Assembly (NCBI GenBank): GCA_036346255.1
Contig: CM070624.1
Location: 15,222,626-15,286,625, forward strand
Reading direction: 5' to 3'
Length of the DNA stretch: 64,000 nucleotides
DNA from: Ampelocalamus luodianensis
Taxonomy: Eukaryota; Streptophyta; Magnoliopsida; Poales; Poaceae
The notes under the pieces were generated by a model that had not been told where the DNA came from, did not search any database, and was given only the letters and a program-made list of their open reading frames with translations. Both the position numbers and the translations under genes were made by a program. Shown here piece after piece: positions 45,304-57,087 of the stretch; the first letter of the stretch is position 1; every line of letters starts with the position of its first letter.

Positions 45304-48199
45304 TGGTTGATTGGGATTCCGAAGGTTGGGCCATTCTTCGGTTTTGCTCTCCCGAGCTTATGGTGGAAATGGCGAGAAGGTGGAGAAGTTGGAGGGCCAA
45401 TCTCCCCGTGTGCTTCGGGTGCCGGTGGTGGTTGTCAACCGCATCTCCATCTAGTGGCTATATCTTGGGGCAGTAGCACCTCTTTTCGAAAGGTAGAATA
45501 GCACTAGAACAGAAAGAAATCCCCATTCCTTTTTTTCGGTTTTGGTGATTCCTCTTCCGATCTGATTTGGATTTTTTCCCTCACTCCTGAGACACGGTGG
45601 ATCCCATTCTTTGGCGGTGGTTCGGTCTAGAGCTCTTCTTCCCAGCGCATCTTGTCTCATCTCCTCTTGTGTGATTTTGTCTTGACTTCCTTTAGGAAGA
45701 TCTTGACATTTGTGATTGGGAACTTGATTCTGAACCATTCTGGAGTGGGTTTTGGTGGAGAAGATCATCTGGTTTGATTTTTTGGTGCTGGTTAGTGCTT
45801 TTGGCCGAAGCACTTTTGTTGAGTGGGCTTGTGCGGCATCCTCCCAGTTCCTCGGTTTTGTTCTTTGGTCGTTCCAAAGGAGGAAGTGTGGCATTGTATT
45901 GTGTAGGATCGTATACAGTAATCAGAGGTGGTGAATGATTGTGCTGATTTCTTTCTAAATTACTCGTACGTGATGGCTCCTCGTAGTCGTGTACGGACCT
46001 ACTCGATCTGCTCGGCCGGCTGATGCTGTTGTCGACAATCAGGCAAACGACATGGCGCATGATCGACGACAGTAAAGTCGACCGAGAAGCGCTATCTCAT
46101 CACGCACTGCTCGAAACAAGAACAAGCCAAAGACAACGCCCAGAGAAATATGTCGTTGATGATAACTATCTTTCCTTGGAATATATCTGAGCTTTTATTT
46201 CTCAATCTTGTTGTGTGGCTACAAGATCAGTTCCATAATGTCTACGACCAGTTCCATAAAGTCTACAACCAGTTCTAAGAAATCTACGATCAGCTTCTGT
46301 AACCTTCGACCACCGACCACGTGTTGTAGCTTTCGACCATCAATCACATACTTTAGCTTCAACCTTCGACCAGACACTGTAGCACTCGAAGCCTACGACC
46401 ATGAGCAGTCGAAACCTCTCACGATATGTAGTCGAAATATTTTACAACCACGTTCAGCTGAAACCTTCTACGACCACGTTAAGCTACGACCACGTTCAGT
46501 TGAAACCTTCTACGATCACGTTAAGCTACAACCACGTTCAGCTGAAACCTTCTACAACCACGTTTAGCTACGACCACATGCAGCTGAACTATCTCACGAC
46601 CACGCAGTACCCATGATGAACAGTGCTATGATGAACAGTGCTTGAAAAGGCCATCACTCATAGCGAACAGCACTCATGATGAACAGTTCTCGAAGCTACA
46701 GTACTCGTAGGAACAATACTCAGAACTCTGCGCTACAGTACTCGAAATGAACAGTTCTCTGACCTACAGTACTCAGGATGAACAGTTCTCGTAAGAACAG
46801 CACTCGAAACTCTGCGCTACAGTACTCACAATGAACAGAACTCTGCGCTACAGTACTCTGCTCTACAGTGCTCGTAGCTGCAGTACTCGAAGCCAGGCGA
46901 AACGACCGAAGAGCCGAAACTTTCCCAAATATAAATTCCAATACAATCCAAATATCAATTATTCATCATCAAAAAGCATAACCCATCCACATGGTCTAAC
47001 ACATTGTATCTCCGATTGCTTCATCTTTTGCTCGGGTTTGTAGGGTGATAGTTTTTCTGGGTGAGTGTCTTTAACATGCCTTGCCAATTTCATCTTAGTG
47101 GTTTTGAGTACCACTGTTTCAGTGAGTATTGTACCTCTGTGTTACTTTGGCTGATTCTTGCATATATATATATAGTTGCAGTGCTAGTTGATATTCTTGA
47201 TCTGTGTTAGTTCTAATATCTGGATCTAGCTTTGGAGATATTGCAAATAATATTGTGGGTTTTGTTAATGCTCTATGATGAAGTTAGTCATATACTAAAA
47301 GTGAGTTTCTTGCTTCTGTCTCTTAGACCTGCTGTTATTAGACTTGCAGTTATTCTGTTCTTCCAGAGTTATACAATTGTATTAAATCTGCTGATTCAAT
47401 TGATCTCTTGCTTACAGCCTGATTACTCTGTTAGCCTTTTTGAGTTTATTTCTAATCCTGTGTATTTTGATCAGTTGTTTTAGAGAGTGATCATTTTCTG
47501 CTAGTCATCTAGAGATCATTCAGTTATCCTTTGATATACTATTTTATTCTGGATGTCTATTCTGTGGTCTTTATCAATTAGGTTATATTGACAGTTTAGT
47601 AAAGTTTGTTTAGAGCTCAAGAATTGAAAAAATTTCATAATCATTTAATGAAGAGTATAGACTAAGTATTGAGAAGGCAGAGATTGATTTCTTCTACAAA
47701 CTCTACTTTTGAGAGCAATCTGATTTCTTCTGCAAACTCTACTTTTGAGAGCAATCTTAAATTCATATAAATCTGAGCTTTATGATGTTTCTATCTGTTG
47801 TCTTGAGCATATTATCATACTTAATTGACATAGAGGATTCACATGCGTGTGTATTGTTTTGGTCAATTATTTGTTGGAATTATGCTTTAGATATTATTAT
47901 TATTTTGGCTGGTATTATTACTGCATTTATGCTTAATATGCATTGTCTTCGACAAAGTGTTACCCTCTTCTGGTATTCAGATGAGAAATAAGTGCAGAAC
48001 ACATCCAACAGTGAACAGTCTTTCTTATTCGAGGTTTGATTGGGTTTAATCCAATATATATGTGGTCCAAGAATGTTCTTAGCTCAAAGTATATATTGTT
48101 TTTTTTTTGTGCATGCTTGGTACATGGTGAAACAGTTGAGAGAGACTGCGTTTGCAAAAGTCGACATACCGTTCTAATCACATTGTTTTTCCCCTGTTG
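45304..48199. other. Remainder of GH1-A intron 1 with repeat arrays
   Basis: No gene is supported. 46444-46589 is a 42-bp tandem repeat, 46612-46890 an irregular array of AACAGT and CTACAGTACTC words. The part after 46910 is AT-rich and looks like ordinary intron. Confidence 0.5.
46444..46589. repeat. 42-bp tandem repeat, about 3.5 copies
   Basis: Units begin at 46444, 46486, 46528 and 46570 and each contains CTACGACCACGTT-like words twice. The same CTACGACCAC word recurs in the repeats at 51050-51240 and 62750-62970. Confidence 0.9.
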
Positions 48200-48266
48200 A
48201 TTGAAGGTGCATACCTAGAAGATGATAAAAGTTTTAGCAACTGGGATGTGTTCACTCATGTACCAA
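48200..48266 (+). pseudogene. GH1 beta-glucosidase copy A, exon 2 homologue
   Basis: The 67-base segment encodes [20 protein letters not shown] plus VP and one extra base, the same length and phase as exon 2 of copy B. The expected AG acceptor reads TTG (48197-48199), and the donor reads GCAAGT rather than GTAAGT. A cryptic AG at 48159-48160 would stay in frame and add 13 codons. No exon-3 homologue (NGDxADDHxHRY) was found before copy B. Taken together, copy A looks like a truncated pseudogene, although a GC-AG intron is a known minor splice class. Confidence 0.82.
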
Positions 48267-49494
48267 GCAAGTTCTCAACTGTAGGTTCTCGAGTCTCGTC
48301 ATCATGTTTATCATGTGTTATGGATGAAGTCATATTTGTACATGATGTTTTACGGTATCAATTCAAGGCACTTACAAAACACGCATACCAAATGGGTATA
48401 ATGATTCCAATTACCAATTTTAGAGGAATAATTCCAATTACCTACGTTGTACATATGTGTGTAAATGTAGGAGGAGACTAGACAACGGTATAACAACAAG
48501 TTTTATGAAAAACATTTGAAAAGTTCCATGTTTCAATGAGTTTCAGGTGTCTCTAGAAGTTTTCAGAAGATTCTAAGAAAGTTTTGAGCAAAGTTTCAGA
48601 TTTTAAAACTCAACTTTCAACAAGTTTCAAACAAAAGTTTCAAAAAGTTCCAATGAGTCTCGGCGAGTTCACCTGGCTATAGCAGCACTATCCGCCTATC
48701 TGGATAGTGATACGGTGGATTTCAACTCATAAAGCTTTGAAATTTTGCAATGGTGGCATAGCCATAAGTTAGCACGTCCCATGCTATTCATACTTGCACG
48801 TGATGTGCTAATTGTTTCTGTTTCGATAGTTTCCTCTAATTTTGCTTTCAATCTTTTCTTGAAGAATATTGGAGGAGATAAGAACACATCTCACGAGTGA
48901 GATGGTGGATATACTTCTAACTGTGAAGGACTGCTCACAAACTGATTCACGAACACAATACTCTGTGAAAAATCCAGAGTTGTCGGAGGTGTTCGAAAAT
49001 CTATACATAGACAACACTTAGAAGAAGGATGTATGTAGAGGTATAGGTTGTACTCCTTTTCCTTTGCCAATGTTTTCTCATGTTGAGTTTTTACTTGGCA
49101 AAGATTTTAACAATCCGCAACCATTTGAATATTAATAAAGCTCTTTATTATATTTCCAATATGCATGTCTCATTTTTTTTACAACTTTCGTGCCTATTTC
49201 TGAATTCTACATATTTTTTTTTTGATTTTTTTAAACTTTTGGGCATAACGGGCTAAGCGGGTTAGCCTTGGCTCTCTGGGCCAAACAGGCTCGCGTTGGC
49301 ACGACATGACACGAACGGACAATGGGTTGTGCCTGGGATGCCTCGCCAGCACGACCCATTTAACACGTGGGCTAGGATGGCCCGTGCCTAAACAGGCCGT
49401 GTCGGCATGGGCTCGTGCCGAGTCGGGCGACCCATCTAGCCACCACTAACTACAAAAGGCTAGTTTGTGATGTCCACTCACTAAGAAAAGCTAG

Positions 49495-49995
49495 TCCTGG
49501 TTGTTGTTCCGCTCTGAAAAGGTGAATGCCAGGGTGTGGTTATTTCGGTCTGAAAAGGTGACGTGGTAGAGTATGGTCATTTCGGTCTAAAAAGGTGGCA
49601 TGGTAGTTTGTGATCATTTCTATCTGAAAAGTGGCAGTGTGGCATGACAGGGTATGGCATTTTTTGGTCTGAAAAGGTAGCATGACAATGTATAGTTATT
49701 TCGGTCTGAAAACGTGGCGTGGCAGAGTTTGGTCATTTCGTTCTGAAATGGTGACAACGTGTGGCATGATAGAGTGTGATCTTTTTGGTTTGACAAGGAT
49801 GTGTGATACGGTGTGGTCATTTCGGTCTAAAAGGTAGCATGAGATGGTGTGGTCAATTCGGTCTTAAAAGGTGGTATGGCTGTGTGTGGTCATTTCTATT
49901 TGAAAACGTGATAGTGTGAGGCGTGACAGGGTGTGGTCTTTTTGTTTAAAAAGGTGGCGTGGCAGTGTGATCAATTCGATCTAAAATGAACCTGG
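49495..49995. repeat. Degenerate minisatellite, unit about 40-55 bp
   Basis: Roughly eleven imperfect units of the form GTGTGGTCATTTCGGTCTGA plus AAAGGTGGCATGGCAG repeat head to tail. Confidence 0.85.
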
Positions 49996-50559
49996 CTATA
50001 TAGTTTAGTTTTATTGCGGTATTGTAATGTGATGATATTGTAATGTGAATTAAACATGTCTTCATAACTTACTTTTATTTTGGTATTGTAATGGTATACA
50101 ACATATGGTACTTAGCCTTACAATGTTGTGGATATATTCTGAATATTATAATACAATTGTTCTTTGTCGTGTTAAGTTCATACAAATCTAGTTGCCAAAA
50201 GTTAAAGACATTTCGTAATTCATAAACAAGCATACAATATCTTAGATACATGATTCCCTTATGCAGACAACGAAAACTGCTTCATACATATTGCACATAC
50301 TACTAGTAGGATACACACATATCCCGATGTGCGTACGGAAAGCAACACGAAAAAAATGTTAGTACACATGGAAAACAATGAAGATACAATATTCAAAATG
50401 GACTTACTAGGGTTTCAAATTAAAATATAAAGTTACAAAAATACCTACAATGTGAGCGATCAAATCTGCTCCCCCTATCTCCCCTCCTCGGCTACGGACG
50501 AACGGGCTTCGCTACCTCTTCTCCTCTCCCTACTCTTCCCTCTTTTTTCCAGATTAAAA

Positions 50560-51240
50560 GTGAATTATGACTGTCAATGGTTTAGTATCGATCTTATGAA
50601 TGAATAATGAAGACTTTTCTTGAGTTAAACCGCACAGAAAAAGACACATAGATTTTATACAGGTTTGAACCTTCTACTGAGATAATAATAACCTTACTTT
50701 TGTGTTGTTGTGTTGATTATGCTTTACGGAAGAAATTTAGATGACTTTTGTCTCTGCTGTTGTTGTTTCTTTTCCCCTCTCCTATGTCCACCAGCTTTAC
50801 TCCTTATATAGCGCGTGAAGGGGTGGAGTTGTCCCGTACCAAGAGGCGTCCCACCATTTGATGAAATACGCACGTTTTGTGACGGTTATTGTTAGAGACT
50901 AACCTCTCACATCGCCTTGCAGTTTTGTCAGTGATAGAGGCTTAATACATACAGTTATCCTAGAGAATAACATCACATATTAACTACTGTGTGTATTAAA
51001 CATAACGCATAAGTATCCTTAGTTGATTGAGTCAACATGTTTGTAGGCTCTGTTGACTATAGAGTGGTCGTAGTAAATGTTATGAATATAAAGTGATCAT
51101 AATAAGGCTTACGATTATGTGATAGTCATAGAAAATCTTACGACCACTAGATAGTCGTAGAAGCACTTACAACCATGTAGGGTGGTCGTAAAATATTTTA
51201 CGACCACTCGAATAAGCTTCTTCCTTATTAATGATAAACG
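50560..51240 (-). repeat. LTR-like repeat, minus orientation
   Basis: Read on the minus strand it has CTACGACCAC/TGGTCGTAA repeats, a TATA box in CGCTATATAAGG (near 50800-50812) and a downstream AAGGTTATTATTATCTCAG block. It matches 62880-63450 in the opposite orientation. It is probably a solo LTR or LTR fragment; coding sequence is absent. Confidence 0.65.
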
Positions 51241-51329
51241 GTATCATTACGAATAACATGAAGATATTGCTATCTATAATAACAATTATAAATAATAATT
51301 TAATTAATTGATGATTATTAGATGCGTCG

Positions 51330-51640
51330 TCAATGGCCAAATTGTTTTGCCCTTTTATAGCCTAGTCTTTGTCGCCATTTGGAATGATAATAGGGGGCTG
51401 CGGGTCCTGACGCCATTCTAAATGGTGATTTGGATGCCAATCGCTATTTGGAATGGCAACACGGGCATTTACTCTGGTATGGTTGGTGACAGAGCTCATG
51501 TCGTCAGTCTAACTGACGGGCCTAATTCAAATAGTGAGAGAAGCTCATTTTTGTAGTTATATTAAACGTGTATTTATTTTTTTTCTGTAATTCTATTTTT
51601 AAAATGTATTATTTAAAAAAACCTACAAGGAACAACCCTC
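51330..51640 (+). repeat. Transposon end fragment with CGCCATTTGGAATGG words
   Basis: Repeated imperfect GCCATTTGGAATGGC words and a terminal TATTATTTAAAAAA stretch resemble the right end of the composite MULE at 59270-59440, in the same orientation. It may be a solo end or deletion derivative of that family. Confidence 0.4.
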
Positions 51641-52815
51641 ATCTGTACCAAAAGCGGCCCTGTGCAGAGCTAACGACCACTGAATCCAAACCATGAATCA
51701 CGACGGGACATCAAGATCGCGATCCGTCTGTGGCTCTGGGCCACGAACCGATCGGGCTAGGCCGCGACATTGGTTGTTGGAGGCCTGGCGCAGCCACGTC
51801 TTTTTGGAGCACGTTTGGTTCGGCTAGACACCGAAACGCCGCGCATCACACACGTCGCCGCCCAGCGGCGTCCGGCGTCCGGTTGGTGAGGGTTGCTTTC
51901 GCTAGTTTCTTGTGAGGACGGTGCATTGGAGTCGTCATCGAGGGCTCGGTTTGGGCAGAGCTGAATTAGCCAAGCCTCCATTGGTGGTAGGAATGTAGCA
52001 TAGTCTTTCACGACCATATTTTCATGTTATGTGCATCCACGGCGTTTTCGGTCACCGCGATGCTTTCCTATTCTATCTCCCTGGTCTCTCGGTTCATGTC
52101 CTTTTCGCGCGCCACCAGAATACAGAATTGCTATATAACATCTGACAGTTTTTTTGATACCAATCAGTTATTTTTTTTGTTCGTTAGATGTGCTGTAAGA
52201 TTCGTACTGTTGATGTGGTCATCTTGGTTCGAATCTAACCCGTTTTGGTATGCAACCCACGACGTATCGGTTTTGTTAAACAACATTCGACTGTTTTCTT
52301 TTGTCAAAATAGTCGAATTTTCATCCGTTCGATATGCTTTGAGATTTGTACATTTTTCCATTTGATGAATTGGATCCTAATTTATTATGACTTTTTCTTC
52401 GGAACATAACGGATTCATCACATTATCGTATTTTGTTGGTATATAATTTTATCTTTTTATCTTTGTTTTTGCTCAACCTTTCAAAGTACATGTGAGATTT
52501 TGAATCATATGATGGGAATACAAGTTATTAAGATTTTTAAGTATAACTACAGTGACAAAAAAAACAAAAAATATATAAATAATTTACTATAACTTATATA
52601 TAATAAATTTATAAATAAACTAAAATAAAATATGACAGTTCTTACAGAAAAAATAGTCAAATTCTGTATAAACCGACCCACGAGAATAATGCTCCAATTA
52701 ACACGCAAGAGCGTGGGTTTTCCCTGGCCGCTCCGGCCAAGCGGCGCGGTCTCTATCGAGCGAGTCGACGAGAGCCGTCGCGTCGGCGTGTACGCATTTC
52801 TGCCTCGAGACATAG

Positions 52816-52828
52816 CGGCTATTAAACA
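52816..52828 (+). promoter_or_regulatory. Possible core promoter of GH1 copy B
   Basis: GGCTATTAAACAA, a weak TATA variant, lies about 75 bases upstream of the ATG at 52896 within CpG-rich DNA. Confidence 0.3.
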
Positions 52829-52895
52829 AGTGCCGCGAGAGCGCTGAGAGGAGCTCGTCATAGTTAGAGGCTGTGCCCTTTGTGCCTTGAGCGAC

Positions 52896-53021
52896 ATGGC
52901 CGCGGCGACGGGCATTGCCATGCTGGCGGCGCTGGCGATCCTCGCGCCGGCCGCGCGCGGGCTCGACCGGGGCGAGTTCCCGCCTGGGTTCCTCTTCGGC
53001 GCCGCGACGTCTGCCTACCAG
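52896..53021 (+). CDS. GH1 beta-glucosidase copy B, exon 1
   Basis: The exon encodes 42 residues: a signal peptide of about 22 residues ([20 protein letters not shown]) and the start of the GH1 barrel, [19 protein letters not shown]. It ends at CAG before a GTGTGT donor, phase 0. The [15 protein letters not shown] block is the N-terminal signature of plant GH1 enzymes and contributes the Gln that contacts the glucose in the -1 site in family members. The exon is very GC-rich, unlike the surrounding transposons. Exons 2 and 3 follow in matching phases, so this copy may be functional if the rest lies beyond the window. Confidence 0.92.
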
Positions 53022-53157
53022 GTGTGTGGAGCTTGGCTTCGGCCTTCGCCGTCGTCTCTTTCCTCTTAGATCGTTTCCGACACACAGTTCGAAGGAAGGG
53101 CGGAAATTAATGGTGGCGCATGTCTTGACATGTATTTACTCTGATTTCTGCTGCCAG

Positions 53158-53224
53158 ATTGAGGGCGCGTACCTGGAGGACAACAAGGGCCTCACCAATT
53201 GGGATGTCTTCACCCACACACAGC
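53158..53224 (+). CDS. GH1 beta-glucosidase copy B, exon 2
   Basis: A CTGCCAG acceptor precedes 67 bases encoding [20 protein letters not shown] plus TQ and one base of the next codon, with a GTAAGC donor (phase 1). The length and content are those of exon 2 in plant GH1 genes, whose genes usually have about 13 exons. Intron 1 is only 136 bp. Intron 2 runs to 63843 and holds about 10.6 kb of mostly transposon DNA. Confidence 0.92.
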
Positions 53225-54144
53225 GTAAGCGATTTCTCCATACGACCCCGGCCCCTGCCGATTCGTTGTCTTTCTCTGGTCGTACTGCTTAGGATAGAGC
53301 TGAAACTAGAGTGTTCCCTTCGTCCCTGCTCCGTCATTACGAGAGATTCCGATAGCCCATAGCTAGAAATTCAGCCTCATCAAAGTTGGACTGGACGATG
53401 ATGATGTTAATTCGCCAAGATTGCTTGTTTACGGAAGGACACCATGCATGGCAAGAATTTTTTGCTATATTGGCATCTTTTTATCTCGTATTTATAGGAA
53501 TGATTGTTCCCGATTTTTTTTTTGCAAATATAACCACATGTCACACCGTGCTGCAGCCCCTCACCGCCTGCCACTTGCCCGGTGGCCCGTTGCCGCACGG
53601 CCACCGTGCGGTGACCCTCTCGCAACCACCGCGTGCCCTCCCCTCCGCTCCCCTGCCGCACGGCCCCCCTCCCCGTCCCGCCACGTGGAAAGCGGTCCGA
53701 TTCAGTTCTCCGGAGAAACAAAAAACCGACAAAACCGCAGCTGTCGTTGGGAGATGCTTCGAAGCCCAGGCCCCTCCCTCGAATTCCACAGCCCGTCCTC
53801 CGCACATCTGTTGCCTCGTCCAGAATTTTCGGTGCCAACGCTTCCGGAATTCCCGCGCCAACGCTTCCGGAATTCCCGGCGCCAACACTGTGGCTCCTCC
53901 TTCGCTCAGCTTTAAATACCGAACTCTCGCAGTTGCTCTTCACCCATCTCAATTGTGTTTCGATTCTCGTTTCGACGTTCGTCGCTGAGAACTCAAAGAA
54001 CGTAACATAGTTAATTTTATTGAAAGATTAAGTATTTGCTTGCATCTCGTCACTTGATGCTCAGCCTGTTTTGATAGCTTTCCCCCGAAGGGTAGGTAAT
54101 TTGTCAGATGCTTTTGTCGTATTACCGTAGTCGTTGTTAATCAG

Positions 54145-54590
54145 ACTTAGTCAGTTAGTTATAATTAGTTAGTTTAGTCGTAATTAATTAGTCGTAATTA
54201 GTCAGTTTACTGGTAATTAATTAGTTTAGTGATAACTCATTAGTAGTAATTAGTTTAGTAGTCATCATTACGGCGTATTAAATTAGTGGAAATGAAGTAC
54301 TAGTAATTTATTTAGTGGTACTTAATTAGTCGTAATTAGTTAGTTTAGATGTAAATAATTAGTCATAATTAGTAAGTTTAGTGGTAATTACGTACTTTGC
54401 TGGTAATAAATTAGTTTAGCGGTAATAAATTAGTCCTAATTAGTTCAGTGGTTATCAGTCTGGCATATTAAATTAGTAGAAATGAACTATTCGTCATTTA
54501 TTTAGTGGTAATTAATCAGTCGTAATTAGTTCAGTAGCAATTAGTCAGGCATAACTCATTCAGTGCAAATTAGTTAATCGTAAGTAATTA
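54145..54590. repeat. Degenerate TAATTAGT-type tandem repeat
   Basis: Irregular repeats of GTAATTAGTTAGTTTAGT-like words fill the interval between the MULE promoter region and its first coding segment. Confidence 0.8.
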
Positions 54591-54789
54591 GGTGGCAATG
54601 AACATGTGCTTTAATAGTGGTAAGCACGGTAGTAATGAATTACCAACAATTTTTTGGAATTTTTGGTAATTAATTAATTATTTGTATTTAATTACACATA
54701 TGTAATCCATTAGTCGCATGCAATTTGTCGTATTTAATTACACATATGTACCGCGGATGTGGTTGTTATGGCTTTAGGTAATTTCGAAC

Positions 54790-56040
54790 GTGCAAGACTT
54801 GTATGTGTTTTATGGCGATGGTCTCGTACGGACTGGATCCGATGGGTTGGACCTGTCGAGATGCCAATACAAGGTGGCCCGGGCGGAGGAGCTCGATGCG
54901 ATGACTATTCATGAGCTTCGAAGTTGCATCCAGAATGAGTTCGGTACGGAGGCAACGACGAAGAAAGTTGTGATCGAGGGGATCACATGCACAAATTATG
55001 TGTGGGAGCTCGTTAAGGTGAATGGAAGCATGGCATAGAGGCAGTACATGCAGATTGCCTCCTAGCCTGAGGCGGCCATTCACGGGAGACTGATGGTGTA
55101 CGTGAATTTCGTACGCAGGGCATTAAAAAACCTTGATGATGTCGGGGCCTCTATAAGCGGGCAAGCACAGCCCGAGCCTGAAGACGGCAGCACAAAATGT
55201 GTTGCCTTGGAGGATTGTCCCGCGCATAATTTTGTGCGAAATGAGGGGGCGAAATCGTGGTGGTTGGCTCGCGTTGACTACCTCGAGTATCTATCGGACC
55301 AGCCTCTCGGGTTGGAGTCCGAAGAGGACGCCGAACCCGGATCGGATGATAGCGACGAGAACGCACACCAGTCCGGTGGTCCAACCGGGGAAATTGTGTC
55401 ATTGGAGGTGCCTTATGTGGCATCGAGACTTAATGATATCGCGGTGCGTTCGCTCGTACTGTCGCAAGAAGAAAGCTCCCACTGGGGGTTTGATACCGAC
55501 ACCCTCTTAGTTGGGCAGTGCTTCCTTAGCAAAGAGGCTGTACAACAAGCTATAGCACGTTATGCCATGTCCATCAGCCGTGTGTACCGAGTGCACTGGT
55601 CCAACCTAGAAAAGTACGCAGTGAAGTGCGTAGTGGAAGGCTGCCCTGGCAAGGTCAGTGCTCAACGACCAAAGATCTTCAGCTCGGTCTTCACGGTCAA
55701 AGCGTTGATCGACCATACTTGCGAGCTTAGCGAGCCATTGCGACAGTATCGGAACATGACTTTCGTATATGTTGCAAGCCTCATCAAGCACCGAGTTGAG
55801 ACGAACGTGTTTGTTTCCCCTAAGATGCTGATGTCGGAAGACGCCAATCTGGTTGTCTATCCAATCATCTACAACAAGGTCTGACGAGCCAAGTAGAAGG
55901 TCATCGAGTCCATGTACAGGACATATGAAGAGGCATACATCCTTGTGCCGAGATTGCTTCACCAGATTGCCGAATCAAACCCCGACGTGTACATAAACAA
56001 GCTTGACCGTGAAGATGCTGAGAGAGGGCCCAACCGCTTC
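54790..56040 (+). pseudogene. MULE transposase N-terminal segment
   Basis: Frames at 54790-55038 and 55093-55884 are in the same phase, separated by two nonsense codons (55036-55038 and about 55063). The second contains the Mutator DNA-binding-type block SKEAVQQAIARYAMSISRVY and CVVEGCPGKVSAQRP, preceded by an acidic stretch (SEEDAEPGSDDSDENA). After a TGA at 55882-55884, homology continues (KVIESMYRTYEEAY, VPRLLHQIAESNPD) with further stops. Confidence 0.8.
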
Positions 56041-56707
56041 ATACATGACCCAACGAGTCAGCTTTGCGCAGCGATGTGACCCAACGAGTCTGCTTCCTGC
56101 AGAGACAGGACACAATGTTGCCCCACGATTCCCCCACAGCAACGTTGCTCGCAGACGCGAATTTCCTTCAACCGAATTACAATTCAGCTACGTACGTTGG
56201 GCCAGCTCGGCATATAAGTACTACCCCTACCACGTTGGGTTCTCCTGCATCGTGACTTCAACACAATCTCGCTTAGATAGAGAAGTAATAAGACGAGATC
56301 CGCGAACTCGCAACGGCTGTTGCGGCCCAGGACGAACAAGCAGAATGTGCCAGGAGGGCACCTCCCCGTAATGAGGCACCCCGTAGCAGTATCCCCTACC
56401 CCAACATTCCAACCGGGCAATCGCTGCAACACCCGCCTGAGGGGGAGACACCTCCCCTCTATTGGTGCAAAGACACATGCAAGTTTTTCAAGTCCAGGTA
56501 GCGGCTCAGCCTGAGCATGAGCTACTGCGGTTGTACGAACTACTCCTGCAACTATCCCGACTGACGTTGGGACACAACCCGCTATCGACAGCCGGTAAGT
56601 ACCGGTTACAGTATTGTTCCCTTACCATTTCTCTTTCACATTACGCACTAACAACCTCTCCCGTCTACTCGTAGTCCCCGGATCCGCTTTGTGGCTACCG
56701 CAAGTAG

Positions 56708-56974
56708 ATAGACCAAGGGATCCACCCACACGACCGGTGGCGTTTCGACTACGAGGAGTGGGATGCCAAGAGGGACCACGAGAGGAGGGAGGAGCGCCGT
56801 AATGAAGAGCACAACAAGCGTATCCGGCGAGAGATGCAAGCTCATCTCGAAGCATGTAGACACAGGGAGCGCGGGGCTCACGATAGGGAACGCGAGAAAA
56901 AGAGGAAAATAGCGACCAAGGCCAAGGCGATCGGCGAAGAGTACAACGCTGAGCTTGGAAGGAAGGGCAAATGA
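56708..56974 (+). pseudogene. Charged C-terminal exon-like fragment
   Basis: Between TAG 56705-56707 and TGA 56972-56974 an 88-codon frame encodes a highly charged helical sequence (DYEEWDAKRDHERREERRNE, REMQAHLEACRHRERGAHD). It has no Met start in a natural position and looks like the last exon of a second MULE-associated protein captured between the two transposase segments. Confidence 0.5.
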
Positions 56975-57087
56975 CCCTGGTCCACGCAGTAGATCGTGCC
57001 ATTCCGTAGTAGTGGGACACCTACTGGAAATGCTCTATAGTGGTCCCTCATGCATGTGTCACCGCTGAGTCAGTGCAGTCCCATAGG

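Larger units (their letters stand above)
39688..48199 (+). other. GH1 copy A intron 1, 8.5 kb, filled with transposons
   Basis: The interval between the exon-1 donor and the exon-2 homologue contains a 5.4-kb Mutator-like element and a further tandem-repeat-rich segment around 45950-46910. Remaining parts (39697-39904, 45304-45950, 46910-48199) look like AT-rich intron DNA without genes. Confidence 0.6.
48267..52815. other. Intergenic between GH1 copies, repeat-rich
   Basis: No gene recognised. It contains a GGGCC-rich element end (about 49240-49455), a degenerate minisatellite (49495-49995), an LTR-like segment in minus orientation (50560-51240) and a transposon-derived segment (51330-51640) that resembles 59270-59440. 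Confidence 0.55.

Noticed and set aside
49495..49995. CRISPR-like array
   Set aside because: The units are degenerate, lack unique spacers of constant length and sit in a plant genome; it is a minisatellite.
48267..52895. Exon 3 and later exons of GH1 copy A
   Set aside because: I searched by eye for the NGDxADDHxHRY block and found none here; the only match, at 63844, fits copy B by position and phase.
53407..53952. A 181-codon minus-strand frame and 164-200 codon plus-strand frames
   Set aside because: They overlap one another in the GC-rich promoter-like block of the composite MULE, include a short tandem repeat (53830-53888) and show no domain.
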